This document shows positions 57,202-64,000 of a stretch of 64,000 nucleotides of DNA, piece by piece. A program made the position numbers and the translations under genes. The stretch lies in assembly GCF_018918325.1 (NCBI RefSeq), contig NZ_JAHLQH010000028.1, positions 1 to 64,000 of the forward strand, given 5' to 3'. The stretch's first letter is position 1. Every line of letters starts with the position of its first letter. The notes beneath the pieces are model-generated. The model did not search any database, was not told where the DNA came from, and was given only the letters and a program-made list of their open reading frames with translations. The DNA is from Clostridium sp. MSJ-8. GTDB taxonomy: Bacteria; Bacillota; Clostridia; Clostridiales; Clostridiaceae.

Positions 57202-58473
57202 TTACACCTCTAATATTTTATTTAATCTATCAATAATATTATCCCACTCATATTTATAATTAGGCTCTAACAATAATTTTCTTGTATCTGTCTGTAGCAA
57301 ATCAATTAAACAGTGCTCTATTTCATTAACATTATTATTAGAGCAAATACATTTATTATTATTTTCTACCAAGCTTTTTATTGGATCATTTTCATCACCA
57401 TATATAACTAGTATCTTACCTTCTGCACCAAAATACTCATATATTTTTGCCGGAATTTGCTTAGAAGCTTTATTGCCAAACAATAGCAATACTTCTGCAT
57501 TAAGCATATATGTCAATGCATCTTCAAACGGAATTCTTCCATTAACTGTTGCGACATCAATATCTTCAAGCATTTTTTTTGCCTTTATATCATCTATATT
57601 ACCAAAAAATAATATATTCATTTTACTGTACAAATCTTTATATTTTTCTTTTATATTACTTATTGCTTGAATAAAAGGTTTTATATCTCTCAATTTTTCA
57701 AATATTTCACCTGTATACAAAATATTTACTTTATCATGTTTTAGTAATGATGGTTTCTCTCTTTGTCTTAACCTATTAAACAAATCTTTATCAAACCCTC
57801 TTGTTACAACAAATGTATCTTCTGAATCTAAGTTATAGGTTTCTATATAATCTTGTCTATTAGGTTCTGTAACAAAAATATATCTATCTGCTACATCTAC
57901 AATCTTTTTTTCCATTCTTTTTTCTATCATTTTTTTTATAATAAATGAATTTTCTTTAGTTGAATCTTTAAGCCACGGATCACTCCAATAAGTTATCCAT
58001 GGAATATCTTTAAATCTCTTTTTTATTTTGTATGCACATAAATGTGATGAAGGCGGTTCATGCATTGAAAATATAACATCTATATTCTCTTTTTTTATAA
58101 TATTCATTCCAACCTTACTTGCTCTTTTTGCCCAATTATAATACATATCTGGAATTATTATTGCATTTTTGATTTTTCTTAAAATCTTAAACCTTTTATT
58201 TTTTTTGTTCTCATCATATGCTGTATTGTTAGTTTTTTTAGGAACTAATCTATTAAAAATAGTTCCTCCATCTATTTGAAAAACCTTTATATCTTTATCT
58301 AATAATTCTGCTAATTTTTCATCATAATATATTGAATTCTGCGGAAATCTTACAGTTAATAAATAAATCTCGTTTTCTACTATCTCGTTTAATTTATTCA
58401 AATACTGCAATGATTCTATTGCAGCCGAATTATTAATAAATGGCGAATAACACGCTATAAATAATATCTTCAT
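57202..58473 (-). CDS. GT4-like glycosyltransferase
   Basis: A 423-residue protein of the GT-B type, with MKILFIACYSPFINNSAAIE, SMHEPPSSHLCAYKIKKRF, ITYWSDPWLKDST and a C-terminal domain with KVNILYTGEIFEKLRD and QIPAKIYEYFGAEGKILVIY. It resembles glycosyltransferases of capsule or exopolysaccharide clusters. It overlaps the flippase gene by 4 bases. Confidence 0.85.
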   Translation of the reverse strand: MKILFIACYSPFINNSAAIESLQYLNKLNEIVENEIYLLTVRFPQNSIYYDEKLAELLDKDIKVFQIDGGTIFNRLVPKKTNNTAYDENKKNKRFKILRKIKNAIIIPDMYYNWAKRASKVGMNIIKKENIDVIFSMHEPPSSHLCAYKIKKRFKDIPWITYWSDPWLKDSTKENSFIIKKMIEKRMEKKIVDVADRYIFVTEPNRQDYIETYNLDSEDTFVVTRGFDKDLFNRLRQREKPSLLKHDKVNILYTGEIFEKLRDIKPFIQAISNIKEKYKDLYSKMNILFFGNIDDIKAKKMLEDIDVATVNGRIPFEDALTYMLNAEVLLLFGNKASKQIPAKIYEYFGAEGKILVIYGDENDPIKSLVENNNKCICSNNNVNEIEHCLIDLLQTDTRKLLLEPNYKYEWDNIIDRLNKILEV

Positions 58474-59996
58474 TTTCTTCTCCTTCTAATCAATTCAACT
58501 AATTCCTTAATTCCATTAACTTTAAATAATACTATTGTTATAATATATACTATTCCTCCCAAAACAACACTTATAATTAATATAATAAAATTATTATATT
58601 GCTTAAGAAAATTCTTTAAAGGTACTAAAGTTATTATCATTATTATTGATGCTATGATTATTTTTACAATATCATACCCTATATTCTTAAAATTTATATA
58701 TTCATATTCTTTTTTTATGTAAATAGACAACAATATAGAAGTAATAATCATAGAAACTGATGATGCAATAGCTATACCCATAATTCCTATAAACTTAGAC
58801 AACAAAATACTTAGAATAATATTAATAATAACCCCTATCACACTAATTTTAGCTGTTATTTTTGTCTTTCCCATAGAAAAAAATGATGAATTAAGTAAAT
58901 CCTTAACTCCTATAAAAAATATACCTATAGAATACCCTACAAATGCAAGAATTGTAAATTTAGTGGCTTCCAAAGTATATTCACCTCTTAAATACACAAC
59001 TTCTATAATTTCTTTTCCATAAACTATTGCCCCAAAACTTATTGGAATTAATAAAATTCCTAAATACACTAATGTTTTATTAATTAATTCTCCAAATGAT
59101 TTTTGTTTTTTTTCATTCAATTGATTAACTAAAACTGGGTATATTACTGATGATATAGCAGTCAATGCTAGATTAGTTAATACATTAACTAGTAATTGTG
59201 CATTATCCAATGTTGTTATTACCCCATTTCCTAATGATGAAGCAATTTTTTTATCAATTATTAAATTTAATGAATTTGCACTTGCACTAATTATTACTGG
59301 TATTATTATAAATACAAAACGCTTGATTCTATCATCTTGTAAATCAAACAAAAATGAGTATTTAAATCCATTCCGTTTCAAACTAGGAATTTGTACAAAT
59401 ATCCTAAATATATTTCCCAAAACATTAGCTATAGTTAATCCATATATACTATATTCTTTAACAATTAACATGTATAATATCATTGGTAAATTAAAAAATA
59501 GGCCTAAAATAGTTGGCACTATAAAATCTTCATTAACCTGTAATATAGCAACAAAACAAGCATTAACGACTAAAAACACAATATTAATAAGTATTATCTT
59601 GGTCAACTTTACAGTTGTTGCTAATGTTATAGAGTCCATATTTTTACTAGCAATCAATCCTACGATTTTTTCAGGAAACATTATTCCTACAATAAATATA
59701 ACCACCGCAATAACCGTTAGTATATTTATTATTTTACTAGCAAATTCGTTCATTTTATCTTTTCCTTCTTTTGCACGTACTTCACTAAGCATCGGAATAA
59801 AAGCAGTAGATATAGCTAGCCCAATAATTGTAAAAATAACATCAGGTATAGATATTGCAAGTTTGTAAGCATCCGTTTGATATGAAGCACCAAACTTATA
59901 TGAGATCAAAACATCTCTTAATGCACCTATTAGTTTACTTATAATTGTTATTATTATTACAATTATAGCTGACTTTGCAACACTTGATTTCTTCAT
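58470..59996 (-). CDS. MurJ-like / MviN-family lipid-linked glycan flippase
   Basis: A 508-residue membrane protein with about 14 helices of the MOP superfamily. The first helix region SKLIGALRDVLISYKFGASY and the helices at TAFIPMLSEV are typical for MurJ/MviN. Its location inside a surface-glycan cluster suggests it flips a lipid-linked repeat unit (Wzx-like role) rather than, or in addition to, lipid II. The start overlaps the end of the TagA-like gene by one base. Confidence 0.85.
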   Translation of the reverse strand: MKKSSVAKSAIIVIIITIISKLIGALRDVLISYKFGASYQTDAYKLAISIPDVIFTIIGLAISTAFIPMLSEVRAKEGKDKMNEFASKIINILTVIAVVIFIVGIMFPEKIVGLIASKNMDSITLATTVKLTKIILINIVFLVVNACFVAILQVNEDFIVPTILGLFFNLPMILYMLIVKEYSIYGLTIANVLGNIFRIFVQIPSLKRNGFKYSFLFDLQDDRIKRFVFIIIPVIISASANSLNLIIDKKIASSLGNGVITTLDNAQLLVNVLTNLALTAISSVIYPVLVNQLNEKKQKSFGELINKTLVYLGILLIPISFGAIVYGKEIIEVVYLRGEYTLEATKFTILAFVGYSIGIFFIGVKDLLNSSFFSMGKTKITAKISVIGVIINIILSILLSKFIGIMGIAIASSVSMIITSILLSIYIKKEYEYINFKNIGYDIVKIIIASIIMIITLVPLKNFLKQYNNFIILIISVVLGGIVYIITIVLFKVNGIKELVELIRRRRK

Positions 59997-60718
59997 TATC
60001 GTTCTCCATTATTTCTATTTTTAAATACTATCCATAAAAACTTAGGAATTACCCAAAGTCTTTTAATTCTAAATGGTTCTTTTACAACTCTATATAACCA
60101 CTCTAAGCCTAATTTAATCATCCATTTAGGAGCTCTCTTTAGGTTACCTGCAAAAATATCAAAACTTCCTCCAACTCCCATAAAAACAGAAGCAGGAATT
60201 TTATCAAAATTATTGTATATAAAATTTTCTTGTTTAGGTGAACCCATTGCAACAAAAATTGCCCAAGGCTTACTTGCAATAATTTCATCTACTATATCAC
60301 TACAATTATCCACATCAAAATATCCATCATGATATCCTGAAACCTTTAAGTTAGGATACTCTTTTTTTATATTTTCCACACATTTTTCTACCACTTCTTG
60401 TTTACTTCCTAAAAAATAAACAGGCTTCTTTTCCTTTGCTGAATTTTTAATTATTTCTTTCATAACGTCTATTCCAGCTATCTTTTCCTTAACAGGATGT
60501 TTAACTATCTTTGATGCTATTACAGTACCTACTCCATCTGGAATTATAATTGTATGTTCATTCATGAAATTCTTTTTTAAAAATTCGTCATTTAATCCAT
60601 TATAAAGTATTTCTGGATTACCAGAAACTACACTTACTTTATCTCTAGTCATAGTTTCCACTATTAAATCTTCTTTCCCTTTATTAAATATTTTATATTC
60701 TAAAATATTAGTAAACAT
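59996..60718 (-). CDS. tagA: WecG/TagA/CpsF-family glycosyltransferase
   Basis: A 240-residue GT26-type enzyme, with IIPDGVGTVIASKI, PVYFLGSKQEVVEKCVENIK, WAIFVAMGSPKQENFIYNNF and VFMGVGGSFDIFAGNLKRAP, all family motifs. TagA transfers N-acetylmannosamine to lipid-linked GlcNAc in wall teichoic acid; related enzymes act on other glycans. It lies 2 bases after the polymerase-like gene. Confidence 0.92.
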   Translation of the reverse strand: MFTNILEYKIFNKGKEDLIVETMTRDKVSVVSGNPEILYNGLNDEFLKKNFMNEHTIIIPDGVGTVIASKIVKHPVKEKIAGIDVMKEIIKNSAKEKKPVYFLGSKQEVVEKCVENIKKEYPNLKVSGYHDGYFDVDNCSDIVDEIIASKPWAIFVAMGSPKQENFIYNNFDKIPASVFMGVGGSFDIFAGNLKRAPKWMIKLGLEWLYRVVKEPFRIKRLWVIPKFLWIVFKNRNNGER

Positions 60719-60720
60719 AA

Positions 60721-61920
60721 TTACTCCTTATCCTCATTTCCATTTTTTATGCTTATTAGCCTACCTAGATACATCCAAAAAATTATAGATATATAACTTG
60801 TTATATATAATATATTACTTTCAAATACATTAACAAATAATATTCCAATAACTAATGAACTTAATAAAAACATAGATAAATCTAATTTGTTTGTATCAAA
60901 ATTGTTTTTAAATAATTTACTAAATATAATAACTAATAATATAATAAATATAGCTAAAACCGCTATTCCATTTACAGTTGCTACTTGCATAAAAATATTA
61001 TGAAGTCCTCCAAATTCTAATCCTGGTAATAAAACATCTTTTCTCACTACTTTAACACTATTAACTAAATCTGAATATCCTACACCCGTAAGTAAATTTT
61101 GTTTTATTACCATCATAGCTGAAATCCACAATTCATTTCTAGCTGATAAAAAACTATATAATTTATCAGAAAAAGCTATAAACGCTCCTATTGTTCCTAT
61201 TATTCCCAAAAGCAAAATTGTTCTTCTAAATATTTTATTTTTTATCTTTATGTAAATAAATAAAAACGGAATTGCAATAAATAATAAATACACACTTCTA
61301 GATTCAGATAAAATAACTATAATAAATTCAAAAATACAATTTATAATAAATAAATATTTATATTTTTTCTCATAACTAAAACATAAATATATAGATAAAA
61401 TTAATGAAATACCTGCTGATATAGCTAATGAATTATTATAACTATATATTCCTTGAAATGTTCCTTCTGTTCTACAAGCGTATGTTTTATCTATAAAATA
61501 CATAACAATTGATATAAATGATAATATTGTTGTTAACAAAACAATTATTATACTTGAATTTATCAACTCTTTTTTTATTATATCATTAGATTTATATCTT
61601 TGTATCTTAAATATTCCATATAAGAGAATAACATTTACCATCCATGTTGTAATATTTTCTGTACTTCTGTAAACAAAGATATTTAAACTGAAAGTTACTG
61701 CCAAAAACAATAAAACAATAATTTCTATCACATTAAATTTGTTCTTAAATGATATATATAAATTATAAGCACAAATCCCTCCCCCCCATAACAATGATAT
61801 CTTTATCATAAAATTTATAACATTATTGTTTAATGTAGTTGTCATCAAAAAAGAAAGTATTAAATATATTAACGCAAAATAATAGTCATTTAATACTATT
61901 CCTTTAACTTTTTTTTTCAT
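60721..61920 (-). CDS. O-antigen ligase / polymerase family membrane protein
   Basis: A 399-residue protein with about ten membrane helices and an O-antigen ligase (Wzy/WaaL) type core: AISAGISLILSIYLCFS, a ESRSVYLLF motif, LTGVGYSDLVNSV and GGLHNIFMQVATVNGIAVL, where the GLHN-like element matches the family His. It probably polymerises or ligates the glycan made by the neighbouring transferases. It starts after the TPR gene (14 bases). Confidence 0.82.
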   Translation of the reverse strand: MKKKVKGIVLNDYYFALIYLILSFLMTTTLNNNVINFMIKISLLWGGGICAYNLYISFKNKFNVIEIIVLLFLAVTFSLNIFVYRSTENITTWMVNVILLYGIFKIQRYKSNDIIKKELINSSIIIVLLTTILSFISIVMYFIDKTYACRTEGTFQGIYSYNNSLAISAGISLILSIYLCFSYEKKYKYLFIINCIFEFIIVILSESRSVYLLFIAIPFLFIYIKIKNKIFRRTILLLGIIGTIGAFIAFSDKLYSFLSARNELWISAMMVIKQNLLTGVGYSDLVNSVKVVRKDVLLPGLEFGGLHNIFMQVATVNGIAVLAIFIILLVIIFSKLFKNNFDTNKLDLSMFLLSSLVIGILFVNVFESNILYITSYISIIFWMYLGRLISIKNGNEDKE

Positions 61921-61934
61921 ATATATATATCTCC

Positions 61935-63023
61935 TTATTCTGCAAGCATTCTATCTAAATCACATACTATCTCATCTGTCGGATCTAATTTTTTAGCAAT
62001 GTCTAAATTAAGTTTTGCCTGTTCTTTATCCCCTAATTTGATATAGCACATCACTATATTAGTACATGCTTCAATGTCTTTTGATGCTTCAAATACTTTT
62101 TTGAAATATTTTAAGGCAGTATTATAATCTCCCAAACATGCATAATTTATTCCAAGTTCATTAATAACTTCTGCTATTCCTGATTCTAATGTCAAGCTTT
62201 CATTTAAATAATATATAGCTTTTTCATAATTATCTAGCTTCCTATATGCAACTGCTAAATAATAATATAAAAGTGGATTTTTATCAAATTGCTCTAATAA
62301 CGATAAAAATGTTCCTATTGATTTAGCTGGATCTTCGTCTATATTTTCAATAGCTTTTTCATAACTTGATAGATTATTAATATCATTTATAATAATATCA
62401 ATATCTTCATTAGTTTCTCCACCTAATCTAAGATATTCATTTATTTCTACTTTTGCTTTCTGAATGTCAGATTTTTCTTTATAATATATAGCTCTATATA
62501 AGTGTGGCTCTGGCATATCCTCAAATTCCTCTAATGCTTCATCACAATCAGCTAATAATATATTAGAGAAACCACTATCTTTTTCTCTTATACTTTCTTC
62601 AACTAATAGTTGCTTCTTCAAGTATTCTTCATCTCCTGTAGCTAAATATAACCCTTTAAGAAGAAGATATGCTTCTAGCAATTCATCTTTTTTGATATTA
62701 TCTGCTACTAATGCCCTACCACATGCTTCACTATCTTTTAAATTATTAAAAATAATAATATAATCTTCTGTATAAGCTAGATTCTTATCTGCTCCTAATG
62801 CAATAAGCATTCCCTCAATAAAATAATATATTGGTAAATTTTTCACCTTTATAGAATCTGTAGCATTATCAGCTACATATTTTGAACTTATAGGTATATA
62901 TATATCTTTTGTCTTTAATTTAATATTAGAAGGTATTCCTACTGATACTTTGAACTTCTCCCAATCAATTTCTAAGAATAAAAGCTTAGCAAGTTTTTCT
63001 TTTATTAAATCTTTATAATTCAT
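61935..63023 (-). CDS. TPR-repeat protein
   Basis: A 362-residue soluble protein. The C-terminal half contains tetratricopeptide repeats such as PLLYYYLAVAYRKLDNYEKA, AEVINELGINYACLGDYNTA and IEACTNIVMCYIKLGDKEQA. The N-terminal part is not recognised. It begins the glycan gene series and might be a scaffold or assembly factor; no signal peptide or membrane segment is seen. A GGAGAAGTAGA site precedes the ATG. Confidence 0.78.
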   Translation of the reverse strand: MNYKDLIKEKLAKLLFLEIDWEKFKVSVGIPSNIKLKTKDIYIPISSKYVADNATDSIKVKNLPIYYFIEGMLIALGADKNLAYTEDYIIIFNNLKDSEACGRALVADNIKKDELLEAYLLLKGLYLATGDEEYLKKQLLVEESIREKDSGFSNILLADCDEALEEFEDMPEPHLYRAIYYKEKSDIQKAKVEINEYLRLGGETNEDIDIIINDINNLSSYEKAIENIDEDPAKSIGTFLSLLEQFDKNPLLYYYLAVAYRKLDNYEKAIYYLNESLTLESGIAEVINELGINYACLGDYNTALKYFKKVFEASKDIEACTNIVMCYIKLGDKEQAKLNLDIAKKLDPTDEIVCDLDRMLAE

Positions 63024-63074
63024 AAGTCTACTTCTCCAATCTATATACTTTATAACCTATTATATATCATAAAG

Positions 63075-63145
63075 GTTAAAATTAAAATTAAATGCTTCAA
63101 AATATCATAAAAATATCTTGAAGCATTATTTAACCCTTTATAAAT
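63075..63145 (-). terminator. Terminator downstream of the phosphoglucomutase gene
   Basis: AATGCTTCAA (near 63091) and TTGAAGCATT (near 63118-63127) form the core stem, extended by ATAT/ATAT and outer GGTTAAA/TTTAACC arms. It lies 20 bases after the stop codon and is followed by a U-rich run on the minus strand. Confidence 0.72.
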
Positions 63146-63163
63146 TAAACTATATTATTTATA

Positions 63164-64000
63164 TTATAGATATTTGTTTATTAATTCCATAACAGCTTCT
63201 TTAAACTTAGCGCCTTTTTCGTCAGCATCTTCTAAGCTAGTACCTTGAACTGCAAAATAAACTTTCATCTTTGGTTCTGTACCAGAAGGTCTTACTACAA
63301 AGCTTGATCCATCTTCTAATATAAATTTTAACACGTTAGATTTTGGTAGTTTGATTTCTGTTACTGTATTTTCTTTGAAGTTTTCTTCTTTACTTAACTT
63401 ATAATCATATTTTATAACTACTTTGCTACCATTAACTGATTCTATAGTAGCATTTCTTAATGAATCTATACATGAAGCTATCTTTTCTTGACCTTCTTTT
63501 CCATCAAGTTCAATTGCTTTTTGTTCTTCTTTAAAGAATCCATATTTCTTATATAGATTAATAAGTGCTTCATATAAGCTCATTCCTTGTTTCTTATAGA
63601 ATAAAGTCATTTCAGATATTAACATAGAAGCTATAACTGCATCTTTATCTCTAACGAAGTCTCCTGCTAAATATCCATAGCTTTCTTCAAATCCAAAGAT
63701 ATAAGTTTTATCCTTACTTACTTCGAATTCACGCATCTTTTCTCCAATATATTTAAATCCTGTTAATACATCTATACATTCAACATTGTTTGCTTCTGCT
63801 ATCTTTCTAGCACCTTCTGTTGTAACTATTGTTTTAACTACAACTCCATTTTTAGGTAATTTGTTAAGTTCTTTTAATGATGTTATAACATAGTCAGTTA
63901 ATAATAAACCTGTTTGGTTTCCAGTTAATACTTTGTATTCACCGTTTCCAGTATTAACAACAACACCTATTCTATCGGCATCTGGATCAGTACCAAATAT
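63164..64000 (-). CDS. pgcA: Phosphoglucomutase / phosphomannomutase, C-terminal part
   Basis: The frame remains open through the window edge; 278 residues are visible, without a start. It begins IFGTDPDADRIGVVV, which includes the metal-binding DPDADR motif, continues with TGFKYIGEKMREF and FGFEESYGYLAGDFVRDKDA (sugar-binding), and ends with FVVRPSGTEPKMKVYF, the phosphate-binding RPSGTEPK loop. PgcA interconverts glucose 6- and 1-phosphate and feeds nucleotide-sugar synthesis for surface glycans. Met codons inside the frame, such as the one at 63736, are not the true start. Confidence 0.95.
   Translation of the reverse strand: MFGTDPDADRIGVVVNTGNGEYKVLTGNQTGLLLTDYVITSLKELNKLPKNGVVVKTIVTTEGARKIAEANNVECIDVLTGFKYIGEKMREFEVSKDKTYIFGFEESYGYLAGDFVRDKDAVIASMLISEMTLFYKKQGMSLYEALINLYKKYGFFKEEQKAIELDGKEGQEKIASCIDSLRNATIESVNGSKVVIKYDYKLSKEENFKENTVTEIKLPKSNVLKFILEDGSSFVVRPSGTEPKMKVYFAVQGTSLEDADEKGAKFKEAVMELINKYL

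Noticed and set aside
59323..59868. A 181-codon plus-strand frame opposite the flippase gene
   Set aside because: Shadow frame inside a recognised membrane-protein gene; no ribosome site or motif.

Overview
The window comes from an AT-rich, endospore-forming Firmicute, most likely Clostridium sensu stricto. The evidence is the gene set and its order: spo0A, spoIVB, recN, argR, nadK, tlyA, dxs, ispA, xseB, xseA, folD, nusB, then spoIIIAH to spoIIIAA and efp, and later a clostridial division and cell-wall cluster. MurE carries a DNPR motif, which points to meso-diaminopimelate peptidoglycan. No rRNA, tRNA or CRISPR array was seen. Nearly all genes read on the minus strand; the plus-strand exceptions are rqcH with a YoaK-type membrane protein (28380-30807) and pdaA with a LuxC/LuxE-like fusion gene (52157-55227).

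Region by region, in window coordinates. 1-194 is the start of an IS607-type recombinase gene. 515-12389 is the sporulation-regulator and housekeeping block (spo0A to nusB). 12567-14456 is a soluble chemotaxis-type sensor built on an [FeFe]-hydrogenase-like module, with its own terminator and a possible motility-sigma promoter, lying between nusB and the Asp23 gene. 15200-20141 is the complete eight-gene spoIIIA operon, which encodes the mother-cell-to-forespore channel. 20373-21324 is efp with a zinc-ribbon gene. 21444-26855 is a tightly overlapping nine-gene type IV pilus / type II secretion-like operon: ATPase, platform protein, four pilin-like proteins in an H-I-J-K-like order, and three very small proteins resembling PilM, PilN and PilO. 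27109-28134 is a lipoprotein. 30964-39389 runs from rlmL, pyrR and rluD through divIVA, ylmH, sepF and yggS to the DUF881/small-basic-protein genes and ftsQ. 39561-49013 is the mur/spoVD/mraZ cluster. 49362-51994 holds rnz, an HD-domain gene and ychF. 55395-63023 is a cell-surface glycan operon (TPR protein, polymerase/ligase, TagA-type transferase, flippase, two glycosyltransferases) ending in an FchA-like folate enzyme. 63164-64000 is the C-terminal part of a phosphoglucomutase.

Several observations link genes to each other. FolD has Gln where the cyclohydrolase Lys is expected, and an FchA-like protein of the right size is encoded at 55395-56027, so the two folate steps are probably split. 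Four tandem 10-bp AAAGTGG-type repeats upstream of mraZ match the known form of a MraZ operator. pdaA has a good SigG-type promoter, fitting forespore cortex synthesis. The spoVD-like PBP gene has a vegetative-type promoter and sits behind a terminator that overlaps the end of ftsL.

The best candidates for undescribed biology are the LuxC/LuxE-like fusion protein, which seems to lack the reductase cysteine; the hydrogenase-like chemosensor; and the compact pilus-like operon. All functional calls rest on reading motifs and gene order by eye. No database search was run.
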